64,000 nt of DNA from Bradyrhizobium barranii subsp. barranii (GTDB lineage: Bacteria; Pseudomonadota; Alphaproteobacteria; Rhizobiales; Xanthobacteraceae). Below the pieces are notes generated by a model, which was not told where the DNA came from, searched no databases, and saw only the letters and a list, made by a program, of their open reading frames with translations. Both the position numbers and the translations under genes were made by a program. The DNA is taken from NCBI RefSeq assembly GCF_017565645.3, contig NZ_CP086136.1:4881501-4945500 (forward strand). The letters are read 5' to 3'. Shown piece by piece: positions 1 to 8,660 of this stretch (position 1 is its first letter; every line of letters starts with the position of its first letter).

Positions 1-224
1 TCGCGGCCCACCAGGAGACTTTCGACCTCGCGGTCATCCTCAACCGGCACCGCGAACGACACGAACGCGGGGCCGCAGGGGAAGTGGACCACGGAGATGC
101 CGTCGCCGGCGTGATGCAGAACGTGGTTCGCGGCGACCTCGACCGATTGCAGGTGCGGCGCGAGCAGCTCGAAATCCTGGGCGCTGAGCCTTCGCAGCAG
201 ATCGTTCCTGGGCCGGCCGGTCAC
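1..224 (-). CDS. Crp/Fnr-family transcriptional regulator, N-terminal part
   Basis: The gene is cut by the left edge of the window; about 74 N-terminal residues are visible. The protein begins VTGRPRNDLLRRLSAQDFEL and continues through a segment typical of the start of a cyclic-nucleotide-binding beta barrel (LAPHL, then VEVAANHVLHHAGD, then VHFPCGPAFVSF). This matches the pattern of short Crp/Fnr regulators common in Rhizobiales, which start with an LL-x-x-L helix before the barrel. The start is read as GTG at 224; the upstream ribosome-binding match (AGAAGC) is weak. The DNA-binding helix-turn-helix would lie outside the window, so effector and targets cannot be judged. Two palindromes lie upstream (341-420). 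Confidence 0.7.
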   Translation of the reverse strand, partial: MTGRPRNDLLRRLSAQDFELLAPHLQSVEVAANHVLHHAGDGISVVHFPCGPAFVSFAVPVEDDREVESLLVGR

Positions 225-340
225 GCTTCTTGTCTCTGGGCTCTTCGTTGGCCGGGAATCGGCGTCTCCAGGAAAAAGCCTACGTTTCCGCGCAGGAACC
301 GACAGTTCCAAAGTGAACACAAGTGTTTGCGGGAAACCGA

Positions 341-403
341 AAAGTTCGCAGCAGCGAGGCGTCGCGCCGTCCGGCGTTGCCCGCGGGACACGCTGCGAAC
401 TTT
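341..403. promoter_or_regulatory. 12-bp inverted repeat upstream of the Crp-like gene
   Basis: AAAGTTCGCAGC at 341-352 is repeated as its exact reverse complement GCTGCGAACTTT at 392-403, with 39 bp between. It lies between the end of the small gene at 467-703 and the start of the Crp/Fnr gene at 224. It could be a pair of regulator sites or a long hairpin. No U-run follows it on either strand, so a simple terminator is unlikely. Confidence 0.4.
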
Positions 404-420
404 GTTCTCATCCGGAGAAC
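404..420. promoter_or_regulatory. Palindrome GTTCTC-N5-GAGAAC
   Basis: A perfect 6-bp inverted repeat with a 5-bp spacer directly abuts the preceding 12-bp repeat. Its size and symmetry fit a dimeric regulator site. Its location, about 180 bp before the Crp/Fnr start and 47 bp beyond the stop codon of the small gene at 467, does not say which gene it serves. Confidence 0.35.
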
Positions 421-466
421 TACGGAATTTCCAAATGAGCCAGCGCTTGTGGGGCGCCGCGGGCTC

Positions 467-703
467 TTATCCGAGACGGATCTGGCGTTCGGCCAGGAGG
501 CGGCTTTGGGCCACCTGCTTGCGGTAGTCACCGATCGCCTTGTTGGCGAGCATCAACTGCCGGCGTTCACCGGTCCTGAGCTGCGCTTCGATGGCATCCA
601 GAATGGTGTGCGCGGTCTCGTCCGGAGGTCCGAGCTCGCCGCTCTGCTCCAGGAAGCTCCAGGCGATGAAGAAGGCGCTTTCGACGGTGCAACGAATGGA
701 CAT
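467..703 (-). CDS. Small conserved-looking protein of unknown function (78 aa)
   Basis: I do not recognise a family. The protein reads as a soluble, mostly helical chain with a hydrophobic patch near the start (FFIAWSFLEQSGEL) and a basic, Gln/Arg-rich C-terminus (KQVAQSRLLAERQIRLG). The start is placed at ATG 703; a GTG at 742 adds 13 residues and has an AAGG sequence upstream, so it is an alternative. It lies on the same strand as the pilin gene upstream (stop at 776) with a 72-bp gap, so the two may be co-transcribed. Codon use resembles that of neighbouring genes. Confidence 0.5.
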   Translation of the reverse strand: MSIRCTVESAFFIAWSFLEQSGELGPPDETAHTILDAIEAQLRTGERRQLMLANKAIGDYRKQVAQSRLLAERQIRLG

Positions 704-775
704 GCGCTGCCAACGCGGTGTGGTCGCAGCCGTTCCGCGCACGCCGTCGTGCCTTCAGCGCGCACTGGTTTGGCG

Positions 776-937
776 CTACTTCAGCGAGGTGCTGATCGAG
801 CCGAACTTCAGCTTCAACGACGAGCCGAGATTGTTGACCACGGCGATGATCGCGAGCGCGATGCCGGCTGCGATCAGGCCGTACTCGATCGCAGTGGCGC
901 CGGTTTCATCGGCCAGGAAGCGGCGGATGGTCTGCAT
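776..937 (-). CDS. Flp/Fap family type IVb pilin subunit
   Basis: The 53-residue protein is the major subunit type of Flp (Tad) pili. It has a short basic leader (MQTIRRFLADETGATAIEYG) with the family hallmark G-x-TAIEYGLIAAGIALAII, that is, a prepilin cleavage site with conserved Glu and Tyr followed by a single hydrophobic helix. The C-terminal tail is short (KLKFGSISTSLK). The ATG at 937 was chosen because an AGGTGAGG-like ribosome site precedes it and because longer starts would put non-family sequence before the leader. No tad/cpa assembly genes are nearby, so it is an isolated pilin copy; such orphans are frequent in this group. Confidence 0.85.
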   Translation of the reverse strand: MQTIRRFLADETGATAIEYGLIAAGIALAIIAVVNNLGSSLKLKFGSISTSLK

Positions 938-986
938 GGCCTCACCAGAATTCCAAAGAGAAAGCTGGCGAGGACTTCGCGGCTTG

Positions 987-1009
987 CCGGTTCCCCTATT
1001 TGGAACCGG
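987..1009. promoter_or_regulatory. Palindrome CCGGTTCC-N7-GGAACCGG upstream of the pilin gene
   Basis: A perfect 8-bp inverted repeat with a 7-bp A/T-containing spacer sits 50-72 bp upstream of the pilin ATG at 937 and about 92 bp below the end of the alcohol dehydrogenase gene. The position fits an operator or promoter-proximal hairpin for the pilin gene. It could equally end transcription of the dehydrogenase gene, though no U-run follows. Confidence 0.4.
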
Positions 1010-1100
1010 GGCTTGCGTCAATTCCGGGTTAATTCGGCGGAGGAAAGCGCGGCGGCGAGACCTCGTCCCGCCGCCAAGCCTGTCCAGATTTTCCTGCGCG

Positions 1101-2159
1101 TCAGTTCTTCAGCACGATGCGGCCGACGACCTTGCCGGCGCGCAACTCGTCGATCCATTTCTGGATGTCGCCCATCGGCTCCTCGCGCATCGGCGTCGGC
1201 TTGATCTTGCCGGCGCGGGCGAGCGCCATCAGCTCCTGGGCTTCCGCGAGCGTGCCGACCATGAAGCCTTCGACGGTTAGGCGCTTGTAGACCCATTGCA
1301 CCATCGGCAGGGTGAACTGGCCGCCCATCAGGCCGGAGACGACGACCTTGCCGCCGCGCGCGGCGACCGCCACGGCAAAGGCCATCGACTTCTCATTGCC
1401 GGCGAAATCGACGACCTCGTCGAAGCCGCCCTCGGTTTCCTTCAGGATGCGTTTGATCACGTCGGGCTCGGACGGATCGTAGGCGTTGGCTGCGCCGTTC
1501 TTCAGCGCGGTCTCGCGTGCGGCCGGCGAGAGATCGGCCACCGTGATCGGCTGCTTGAACATCGCCTGCGCGAACGACAGGCCCATCATGCCGACGCCAC
1601 CGAGACCGATCAGCAGCAGATTGCGCTGGCGCGGGCGGTCGACGAGGCGCTTGAGCGCGCCGTAGGCGGTCACGCCGGAGCACATCAGGGTCGCGGCCTG
1701 GTTGACGGGCAGGGGATCGTAGTCGAGCAGGTACTTTGCGTCGGGCACCAGCACGTGGGTGGCGAAGCCGCCGTCGATGGAGACGCCGAGGAAGCGCTGT
1801 TTCGCGCAAAGGTTCTCGTCGCCATTGGCGCAGTCGCGGCACTGGCCGCAGCCGATCCACGGGAACACCGCCTTCTTGGCTCCGACAAGGTTCGCCGGCA
1901 CGTCCGAGCCGACTTCGTCGACCACGCCCGCGATCTCGTGGCCGAGCGTGAAGGGCAGCGTCATGCCGCGCGTGGTGTCGAGCTTCTTGCCGCCGCCGAG
2001 ATCGGCATAGCCGTCCTGGATGTGCAGGTCGGAATGGCAGAGGCCGCAGCGCTCGATGCGCACCAGCACCTCGCGGCCTTTCGGCTTCGGCGTGTCGACG
2101 ATGGTCTCGCACAAGGGCGCATCGAACTTGACCAGGGACTGCCGACGCATCAACGCCAT
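1101..2159 (-). CDS. Zinc-dependent alcohol dehydrogenase (MDR family)
   Basis: A 352-residue medium-chain dehydrogenase that probably oxidises an alcohol or reduces an aldehyde with NAD(P). The N-terminal GroES-like domain carries the catalytic-zinc segment CGLCHSD (residues 38-44) and GHE (73-75). A structural-zinc lobe has four cysteines near 104, 107, 110 and 118. The Rossmann domain contains GLGGVGMMGL. The ATG at 2159 is preceded by GGAGGAAGGAAT, a strong ribosome site, which decides against longer starts. It follows rsmA by 22 bp and may be read through from the envelope operon, but its role need not be related. The substrate cannot be told from the sequence. Confidence 0.9.
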   Translation of the reverse strand: MALMRRQSLVKFDAPLCETIVDTPKPKGREVLVRIERCGLCHSDLHIQDGYADLGGGKKLDTTRGMTLPFTLGHEIAGVVDEVGSDVPANLVGAKKAVFPWIGCGQCRDCANGDENLCAKQRFLGVSIDGGFATHVLVPDAKYLLDYDPLPVNQAATLMCSGVTAYGALKRLVDRPRQRNLLLIGLGGVGMMGLSFAQAMFKQPITVADLSPAARETALKNGAANAYDPSEPDVIKRILKETEGGFDEVVDFAGNEKSMAFAVAVAARGGKVVVSGLMGGQFTLPMVQWVYKRLTVEGFMVGTLAEAQELMALARAGKIKPTPMREEPMGDIQKWIDELRAGKVVGRIVLKN

Positions 2160-2181
2160 ATTCCTTCCTCCGAAATTCCTG

Positions 2182-3039
2182 TTATCCAGCTTGCTTTCGT
2201 ATATCCGCCAATTCACGTGCCATGGCAACAAAGCCTGATATCGGAATGGTCTCGGCACGGCGCGTCGCATCGACACCTGCGGCGGCGGCAAGGCGAGCGG
2301 GATCCGCTTGAAGCGATTTCAGGCTCTGCCGCAGCATTTTTCGTCGCTGCCCGAAAGCGGCGGCTGCGACCTGTTCGAGCAGCTTGCGATCGCAAGGCAG
2401 AGGCTCTGCGCGCGGCACCAGCCGCACGACGGAGGAGGTGACCTTCGGCGGCGGCACGAAGGCGGAGGGCGAAATGTCGAACAGGATCTTCGTCTCGCAG
2501 CGCCAGTTGGCGAGCACGCCGAGGCGGCCATAGGCCTCCTCGTCCTCGCGTGCCACGATGCGCTCGCCGACCTCGCGCTGGAACATCAGGACCATCATGT
2601 CGTACCAGGGCGGCCAAGGGTCGGTGGTGAGCCAGCCGATCAGGAGCTGGGTCGCAATGTTGTAAGGCAGGTTCGCGACGATCTTTGCTCTTTCGCCATT
2701 GAGCAGCGGACGCGGGTCGAAGGTCATGGCATCGCCATGCACGATCTCGAGCCTATCAGGGTAGCGCGCGGAAATATCCTGCAAGGCGGGGATCGCGCGC
2801 TCGTCATGCTCGATGGCGATGACGCGTTTGGCGCCGAGCGCGAGCAACGCGCGCGTCAACCCGCCCGGGCCGGGACCGATCTCAACGATGGTGGAGTCCT
2901 CGAGCGGCGCGGCGGCACGCGCGATGCGCGCGGTGAGATTGAGGTCGAGCAGGAAGTTCTGCCCCAGCGATTTGCGTGCCGACAGTGCGTGCTGGCGAAT
3001 GACCTCGCGAAGCGGCGGGAGGTCGTCGATCGCGCTCAT
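2182..3039 (-). CDS. rsmA: 16S rRNA adenine(1518/1519)-N6 dimethyltransferase
   Basis: RsmA (KsgA) dimethylates two adjacent adenines in the 3' hairpin of 16S rRNA late in small-subunit assembly. The 285-residue protein has the family start SLGQNFLLD (about 24-32), the SAM loop [10 protein letters not shown] (53-62), an acidic motif IEHDE (76-80) and the catalytic NLPYN motif (123-127), followed by the small C-terminal helical domain. Length is normal. The start codon overlaps the pdxA stop as TGATG, showing translational coupling. The order pdxA-rsmA downstream of surA is the classical proteobacterial arrangement. Confidence 0.97.
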   Translation of the reverse strand: MSAIDDLPPLREVIRQHALSARKSLGQNFLLDLNLTARIARAAAPLEDSTIVEIGPGPGGLTRALLALGAKRVIAIEHDERAIPALQDISARYPDRLEIVHGDAMTFDPRPLLNGERAKIVANLPYNIATQLLIGWLTTDPWPPWYDMMVLMFQREVGERIVAREDEEAYGRLGVLANWRCETKILFDISPSAFVPPPKVTSSVVRLVPRAEPLPCDRKLLEQVAAAAFGQRRKMLRQSLKSLQADPARLAAAAGVDATRRAETIPISGFVAMARELADIRKQAG

Positions 3040-4073
3040 CAGCTTTGCGCAGCCGCCATGCGGCTTGCGAGCTTGAGCGCCGCGATCAGGCTTGCCGGAT
3101 TGGCCTTGGCCGTGCCGGCGATGTCGAAGGCGGTGCCGTGATCGGGCGAGGTGCGGATGAAGGGCAGGCCGAGCGTGACATTGACCGCGTCGTCGAAGGC
3201 GACCGTCTTGATCGGGATCAGCGCCTGGTCGTGGTACATGCAGACGGCGCAGTCATAGGTGCTGCGTGCGGCCTCGTGGAACATGGTGTCGGCAGGGAGC
3301 GGTCCCTTCGCCTCGATGCCGTCGCTACGCAACGCCTTGAGCGCTGGTGCAATCACGGTCTGCTCCTCGTGGCCGAGCGAGCCGTCCTCTCCGGCATGCG
3401 GATTGAGGCCGGAGATCGCGATGCGCGGCCTTTCGATGCTGAAGCGGGATTTCAACTCGGTCGCGACGATGCGCACGGTCGAGACAATGAGTTCGCTGGT
3501 GAGCTGGGCCAGCGCATCGCGCAAGGAGACGTGGATGGTCACGGGCACCACGGCGAGCCGCGGCGACCACAGCATCATCACCGGCTGCGGCACGCGGCCG
3601 TTCTCTGCAGCGAGCTCGGCGAGGTATTCGGTGTGGCCGGGATGGCGGAAGCCTGAGCGGTAGAGCACGCTCTTGGCGATCGGGTTGGTGACGACGGCGC
3701 CGGCGCGGCCTTCACGGACGTCGGCGACCGCCTGCCGGATCGAAGCGAGCGCGGCCGGCGCGCTCGCTTCATCGGGCTTGCCGGGCTCGGCTGTTGCACT
3801 CTCGCCCGTTGCGACCACGGGCAGGGCCTCGGTGAACGCGGCTGCGGCCTCGCCGGCGCTTACCGAGGCAATCCGGATATCGGCGCCGAGGGCCTTGGCG
3901 CGGCGGGCGACGAAGGCCTCGTCGCCGAGCAGATAGAAGGCGGGCAGGTTCAGTTCGCGGCGTCTGAGCCAGGCTGCGATCGTGATGTCGGGGCCGATGC
4001 CGGCGGGCTCACCCAGGGTCAGGGCGAGGGGCTTCGAAGGCTTGATGGAAGGTTCTAAGGCGAAGTTGGCCAT
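3039..4073 (-). CDS. pdxA: 4-hydroxythreonine-4-phosphate dehydrogenase
   Basis: PdxA oxidises 4-phospho-hydroxy-threonine in the DXP-dependent route to pyridoxal phosphate. The 344-residue protein opens with the conserved [13 protein letters not shown] segment. It carries the metal-binding histidine motifs [15 protein letters not shown] and [11 protein letters not shown] in the expected order. Its start overlaps the surA stop as TGATG and its stop overlaps the rsmA start, so surA, pdxA and rsmA are translated as a coupled unit. Nothing is missing or truncated. Confidence 0.96.
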   Translation of the reverse strand: MANFALEPSIKPSKPLALTLGEPAGIGPDITIAAWLRRRELNLPAFYLLGDEAFVARRAKALGADIRIASVSAGEAAAAFTEALPVVATGESATAEPGKPDEASAPAALASIRQAVADVREGRAGAVVTNPIAKSVLYRSGFRHPGHTEYLAELAAENGRVPQPVMMLWSPRLAVVPVTIHVSLRDALAQLTSELIVSTVRIVATELKSRFSIERPRIAISGLNPHAGEDGSLGHEEQTVIAPALKALRSDGIEAKGPLPADTMFHEAARSTYDCAVCMYHDQALIPIKTVAFDDAVNVTLGLPFIRTSPDHGTAFDIAGTAKANPASLIAALKLASRMAAAQS

Positions 4074-5023
4074 CAGCGGTTGCGATATTCGATCATCGCC
4101 GCTTTCCGGAGATCATCGAGATAGGCCTTCTGGGTCTTCTCGTATTTCTCCGAATACATCTTCTCGCGGACCTCGCGCTTTTTCGGCGTGTCGATCATGG
4201 TCGGCTTGCGCGAGCACAGCACGACCATCTCGATGCCCGCCTTGGTGACCTCCGGCGCGGTCAGGTGGCCGATCTGGGTGTCGTCGAGCACCTTGCGAAG
4301 CGCCTCGGGCAGTTCCGCGGTGGTCTTGGTGACGGTGTCGCGGATGGTGGCGTTCGGCGTTGAGCGGAACAGCGAATTGGCTTCCTCGCAGCTTCCGACA
4401 CGCGAGCGATAGGTCTCGGCTTCCTTCTGCCGCGTCTCCAGGAACGCCGGGGACGAGCCGCGCGGCACGATCAGCACGATCGGCTGCATCTTGTACTCGG
4501 TGCCCTCGATCTGGAGCTTGTCGCCGGTCTGGGCCTGCACGGCCTGCGCGACGTCGCGCTCGCCGACCATCAGCTTCTCCTTGAAGCGTCCGCGTACGAG
4601 GCTGGTCCAGACCATCTCGGCCTTCATGCGGCCCTTCAGCGTCTCGGGGCGGACGCCCTTGACCTCGAGCGACTTGGTGAGCTGATCCGGCGTGATGCGC
4701 ATGCGCTGCGCCATGCCCTCGTAGGACTGGTTGATGTCGGAGATGCCGGGGTCGACGCCGTATTTCTTGCCTTCCTTGAGCTTCACCTTGTCGTCGATCA
4801 GCTCGTTGATGACGTCCTGGCGGCTCGGGGTCTTCTGCGTGGTCAGCTGGTCGAGCTTGGAGCGCTGCTCGATGTCGAAATCGGTGATCGGGTCGCCGTT
4901 GACCATCACGACGATGTTCTGCGCGCGCGACGGCGCGGGCAGGCCGGTGAGGATCAACCCGGCACCGATGGCGAGGAGGAGGCGAAAAACAGGCAATTGG
5001 GTCGTCATGATTCTCGCTCGCAT
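4073..5023 (-). CDS. surA: Periplasmic chaperone/peptidyl-prolyl isomerase SurA
   Basis: SurA escorts outer-membrane beta-barrel proteins through the periplasm. The protein has a Sec signal peptide (hydrophobic LLLAIGAGLILTGLP, cleavage near SRAQN), then the SurA N-terminal chaperone segment (VVMVNGDPITDFDIEQRSKL). A parvulin-like region runs from about 170 to 275. At 316 residues it has one isomerase-like domain rather than the two of the E. coli protein, as is usual in alphaproteobacteria. An alternative start is the ATG five codons inside. It lies 53 bp after lptD, a major client of SurA, so co-expression makes functional sense. Confidence 0.92.
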   Translation of the reverse strand: MRARIMTTQLPVFRLLLAIGAGLILTGLPAPSRAQNIVVMVNGDPITDFDIEQRSKLDQLTTQKTPSRQDVINELIDDKVKLKEGKKYGVDPGISDINQSYEGMAQRMRITPDQLTKSLEVKGVRPETLKGRMKAEMVWTSLVRGRFKEKLMVGERDVAQAVQAQTGDKLQIEGTEYKMQPIVLIVPRGSSPAFLETRQKEAETYRSRVGSCEEANSLFRSTPNATIRDTVTKTTAELPEALRKVLDDTQIGHLTAPEVTKAGIEMVVLCSRKPTMIDTPKKREVREKMYSEKYEKTQKAYLDDLRKAAMIEYRNR

Positions 5024-5076
5024 GTCAGCCGGGATGAGCTCGCTCTTGGGAGAGCCCGGCCGTCATTTCAGACGGT

Positions 5077-7563
5077 TCATTGGTAGCCGGCGGACGAGCT
5101 GGACCCCGTCGAGGTCGCCAGCGTGCGCAGGCCGATCTGGAACATGAACGCGTGGTTCAGCACGGGCGGCGCTGTGCCCGCAGAGTAACTATACGAAGTT
5201 ACATAGTTCACGCCGAGCACGAAGCAATCGTCGACATAGCCCGCTCCGAGCACATACTGGTTGATCTTGTTGGCCTCGAGGTCCCAGCGCGCCGAGCCGG
5301 TCACCACCCAATTGGCCGCGACCTTGATCGAGCCCGAGGTCAGGATGCCCTCGCGCCGCGTCAGATAGCCGAGCTCCGGCTGCTCGGCGTAATTGCCGTA
5401 CATCATGCTGACCGACCAGCGATTGAAGTTGGCGCGGCCTTCCGCCTCGAAGCGCTGCACGTTCCAGGTCTGCTCGTCCATGCGGGAGCGGACGCTGAAC
5501 GTGTAGGTGCTGTTGGGTGAGTAGCTGGCGCTCGCCACGTAATCCGAGCGCGGCTTGTCAAGGCCGGAATCAAGGCCGGTGTTGATGGTGTCCTGGACCG
5601 TGTAGGAGTTCAGGCCGAACAGCTGGTAGGACTGGCCGAACAGCACCTTGACGGCGCCGCCCTTGTCGAACTGCGTGGTGGACTGCACGCCGACATTGGC
5701 GCGGCCGCCGCCCTCGACGCGGTCGTAACCGGAGAACTTGTCGACGCTGAACAGGTTCGAGGTGTCGAACACCATGCTCTGGGCGTCCTCGTTCGGGAAC
5801 TTGCCGGCATAGGGCTCGTTCGGCCGGATGATGACCTGCGCGATCGGCTCGATGGTGGTCGAGCCCCAGGGCTGAACGTTGATGAAGGGATAGCGGTATT
5901 CGAGGCCGACGGTCGGCATCAGGCGGAATGCCTGGGTGTCGCCGACCGGCAGGTAGTTCGACACGCCCGGCTGGTTGGAGATCGAGGCGTTGATCGCGTC
6001 GGCACGGAGGCTGGCGAACGGCGTCCAGATCTCGCCGAACGGGTCGGTGTAGGACTTGCGCCACTGCGCTTCCGCCGTGAGGCGGGTGTAGGTGCCGGGG
6101 ACGCCGCGCAGCAAGCACTGCGACGGCGTGCGCGCGAGCGGATCGGCCGACGTCGTCGTGCACAGGCTGGCGGTATTGGCGAGCGTGGTGATCGGATCGA
6201 ACACCGCCGTGTCACGCGACAGGTTCGTGAAGTTGGTCTTGTAGCTGAACTCGCCGCCGAACACCGGATAGTTGAGCACGTTCGAATAGTCGATCACGGG
6301 ATAGACGATCGGCACCTGGCTCTGGTTGCCCGAGTAGCTCAGCCAGTACATCGTGCGCGCATCGAAGAAGCTGCGATTACCGACGCCGGTCAGATAGAGC
6401 TGCGACAATGCGTCGGTCGGCAGATACAGGAACGAGCCCAGCGGATCGCGGTATTGCGACAAGCGGTAGTCCGAGAAGAAGTAGTAGTCGGACATGACGA
6501 CGCCGTCCCAGCCCCAGACCCACTTGTCGTTCAGCGCGAACTGACCCTTGGTGTCGACGGCGCCGCGGAACTGGCGGTCGCCGGGCTGGCCGGCGAGTGC
6601 GCCGGGGTCGAGTTGGTCGATGCCGTAGACTCGGATCTGGTAGGCGCCGTCCATCAGGCGCTGGCGGTATTCGGCCTGGAACAGCACGCCCTGCCTGGAG
6701 GTGATGCGCGGGCTGAAGGTCATGTCCATATCGGGCGCGATCGCCCAGTAGAACGGAACTTCGACACCGTAGCCGAACGGCGTGTTCGACGTGAAGCCCG
6801 GCATCAGGAAGCCGGTCTTGCGCTTCACGGTCGGGTCGGGCGTCGAGAAATAGGGCATGTAGGCGATCGGCACGCCGAAGAATTCGAGCTGCGCCGTCTC
6901 GAAATACAGCATCTTCTCCTGCTGGTCGTGGATGATGCGCGCACCCTTGACCTGCCACAGCGGCGGCTTCTTCGGATCGTCCTTACACGGCGCGCAGGCC
7001 GTGTAGACGCCGTTCTCGAACACCGTGTAGTTGCCGCTGGAGCGGTCGGCGCGGCTCGCCGCCATGCGGGTCTGGTCGGCGGTGTCCACGCGCAGCGAAT
7101 CGACGAAACCGTCGCGGTAGTCGTCGGAGAGATCCAGGATCTCGGCATAGGTGATCTTGCCGTCGGCATCCGTCATGCGGACGTTGCCTTCGGCATGCAG
7201 CCGCTTGGTCTTCTGGTCGTAGATGACCTTGTCGGCCTCGACGCTGGTGCCGTTGTAGAACAGCTGGACGTTACCGACCGCGGAGACGCGCGAATTGTTG
7301 TAGTCGTAGTCGACCTCGGTCGCCTGAACCAGCATCTGGTTGTCGTTGGCGACCTTCGGCGGCTTCGCACGCGGCGGCAGCGGATTGTAGGTGAAGCTCT
7401 GAGCGGAGGCCGGCGTCACGGCCGCAATGTCCATCAGCCCGCCGAGCGACGCCACGGCGGCGACAGCCAGCAGGAGCCTGCGAATGGACAAGCCGTATCC
7501 GTTCGCGCGCACCACAGTACGCTGCGTCAAACGAGACACGAGCCCTCGATGGACGGCAGTCAC
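5077..7563 (-). CDS. lptD: LPS-assembly outer-membrane protein LptD
   Basis: LptD forms the outer-membrane translocon that inserts lipopolysaccharide at the cell surface. The protein (about 828 residues) has a signal peptide ending near PASAQS, an OstA-like periplasmic jellyroll region (MLVQATEVDYDYNNSRVSAV onwards) with repeated beta-strand units, then a long beta-barrel rich in alternating aromatic residues. A two-cysteine cluster (TACAPC) is present near the jellyroll. The start is GTG at 7563: it shares bases with the lptG stop (TAGTG) and has AGGAGG 7 bp upstream, so coupling is clear. Longer in-frame starts would lie inside lptG. Confidence 0.95.
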   Translation of the reverse strand: MTAVHRGLVSRLTQRTVVRANGYGLSIRRLLLAVAAVASLGGLMDIAAVTPASAQSFTYNPLPPRAKPPKVANDNQMLVQATEVDYDYNNSRVSAVGNVQLFYNGTSVEADKVIYDQKTKRLHAEGNVRMTDADGKITYAEILDLSDDYRDGFVDSLRVDTADQTRMAASRADRSSGNYTVFENGVYTACAPCKDDPKKPPLWQVKGARIIHDQQEKMLYFETAQLEFFGVPIAYMPYFSTPDPTVKRKTGFLMPGFTSNTPFGYGVEVPFYWAIAPDMDMTFSPRITSRQGVLFQAEYRQRLMDGAYQIRVYGIDQLDPGALAGQPGDRQFRGAVDTKGQFALNDKWVWGWDGVVMSDYYFFSDYRLSQYRDPLGSFLYLPTDALSQLYLTGVGNRSFFDARTMYWLSYSGNQSQVPIVYPVIDYSNVLNYPVFGGEFSYKTNFTNLSRDTAVFDPITTLANTASLCTTTSADPLARTPSQCLLRGVPGTYTRLTAEAQWRKSYTDPFGEIWTPFASLRADAINASISNQPGVSNYLPVGDTQAFRLMPTVGLEYRYPFINVQPWGSTTIEPIAQVIIRPNEPYAGKFPNEDAQSMVFDTSNLFSVDKFSGYDRVEGGGRANVGVQSTTQFDKGGAVKVLFGQSYQLFGLNSYTVQDTINTGLDSGLDKPRSDYVASASYSPNSTYTFSVRSRMDEQTWNVQRFEAEGRANFNRWSVSMMYGNYAEQPELGYLTRREGILTSGSIKVAANWVVTGSARWDLEANKINQYVLGAGYVDDCFVLGVNYVTSYSYSAGTAPPVLNHAFMFQIGLRTLATSTGSSSSAGYQ

Positions 7564-8660
7564 TAACCGTCCTCCTGATACAACAAGGCCAAAAAGCCGG
7601 TGAGGCCGCCCACCACCGCGGGCAACCACGCCGCAGCGATCGGATGCATCAACTCAGCCTTGCTCAAGTCTTCAGTCACTTTCGACAAAACGTAGAGCAG
7701 AAAGCCTGCGCCCACGCCACTCAAAACCATCTTCTGCACGCCGCCCATCCGGAAGAAACGCAACGACACGGAAGCCGCCAGCATCACCATGGCGGCCAGT
7801 AAAAACGGCTGTGCCAGGAGCTTGTGATACTGGAGTCGATAGCCGGCTGTCGCGAAGCCTGAGCTCTCGGAGGAGCGGATGTAGCTCGGTAGTTGCCAAA
7901 AGGACACAGTCTCGGGTGTGGAAAAGCTGTTGCGGATCTGGGCTTCGGTCAGCGTCGTCGGAATCTCCAACGTCGCCTGGTCGATCGGTGGCGAATCCAG
8001 CGAGAAGCGGCGCACGGATTTGAACAGCCAGTGACCGGACTCCAGCGCCGCCTCGCGCGCCTCGATCCGCTCCTTGAAATGCCAGTCCGTATCGAATCGG
8101 AACAGGGTCAGGCCGGTCAGCCGGACGCCCTGCTGCTCGCTGCGCGCCGCGTTGATGATGACCTGGCCGTCATTGGTGACCTGGTTGAGCCAGAAGCCGG
8201 AGGCGTCCTGGATGCCGCCGCCGGGGGCCGAGCCGAACAGCTCGGCTTCCATGCGCTTGGACAGCTCGCGCAGGTTCGCCGACATCGGATTGTAGGCGAC
8301 GGTGGCGATCACCCCGATCAGGAGCGCGCTGCCGAGAGCCGGCGAGATGAATTGCCACGCGGAGATTCCGGCGGCGCGCGCGACCACGAGCTCGAGCCGG
8401 CGGGAGAGGGCGAGATAGCAGGTCATGGCGCCGATCAGCATGCAGAACGGCGTCAGCTTCTCCAGCAATTGCGGGACCCGAAACAGCGAGGTCTCGGCCA
8501 CCATGATCGCGGAGGCGGATGCGAGCCCTGAGGTCTTGCGCACCATCTCAATGTAGTCGACCAGCACCAGCAGCAGGAAGATGCCCGCGAACACGCCGAG
8601 CGCCGCGACGACGAAGCGTCCGGCGAAATAGCGCCCGAGGGTGTTGGTGAGCATGCTCAT
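7563..8660 (-). CDS. lptG: LPS export ABC transporter permease LptG
   Basis: LptG is one of two permease halves of the inner-membrane LptB2FG machine that extracts lipopolysaccharide and feeds the periplasmic bridge to LptD. The 365-residue protein has the expected plan: N-terminal membrane helices (LGVFAGIFLLLVLVDYIEMV and others), a periplasmic beta-jellyroll stretch in the middle, and C-terminal helices (LLAAMVMLAASVSLRFF). The start ATG at 8660 overlaps the lptF stop as ATGA; an ATG two codons later is possible. The ATPase LptB is not in this window, as is typical. Confidence 0.95.
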   Translation of the reverse strand: MSMLTNTLGRYFAGRFVVAALGVFAGIFLLLVLVDYIEMVRKTSGLASASAIMVAETSLFRVPQLLEKLTPFCMLIGAMTCYLALSRRLELVVARAAGISAWQFISPALGSALLIGVIATVAYNPMSANLRELSKRMEAELFGSAPGGGIQDASGFWLNQVTNDGQVIINAARSEQQGVRLTGLTLFRFDTDWHFKERIEAREAALESGHWLFKSVRRFSLDSPPIDQATLEIPTTLTEAQIRNSFSTPETVSFWQLPSYIRSSESSGFATAGYRLQYHKLLAQPFLLAAMVMLAASVSLRFFRMGGVQKMVLSGVGAGFLLYVLSKVTEDLSKAELMHPIAAAWLPAVVGGLTGFLALLYQEDG

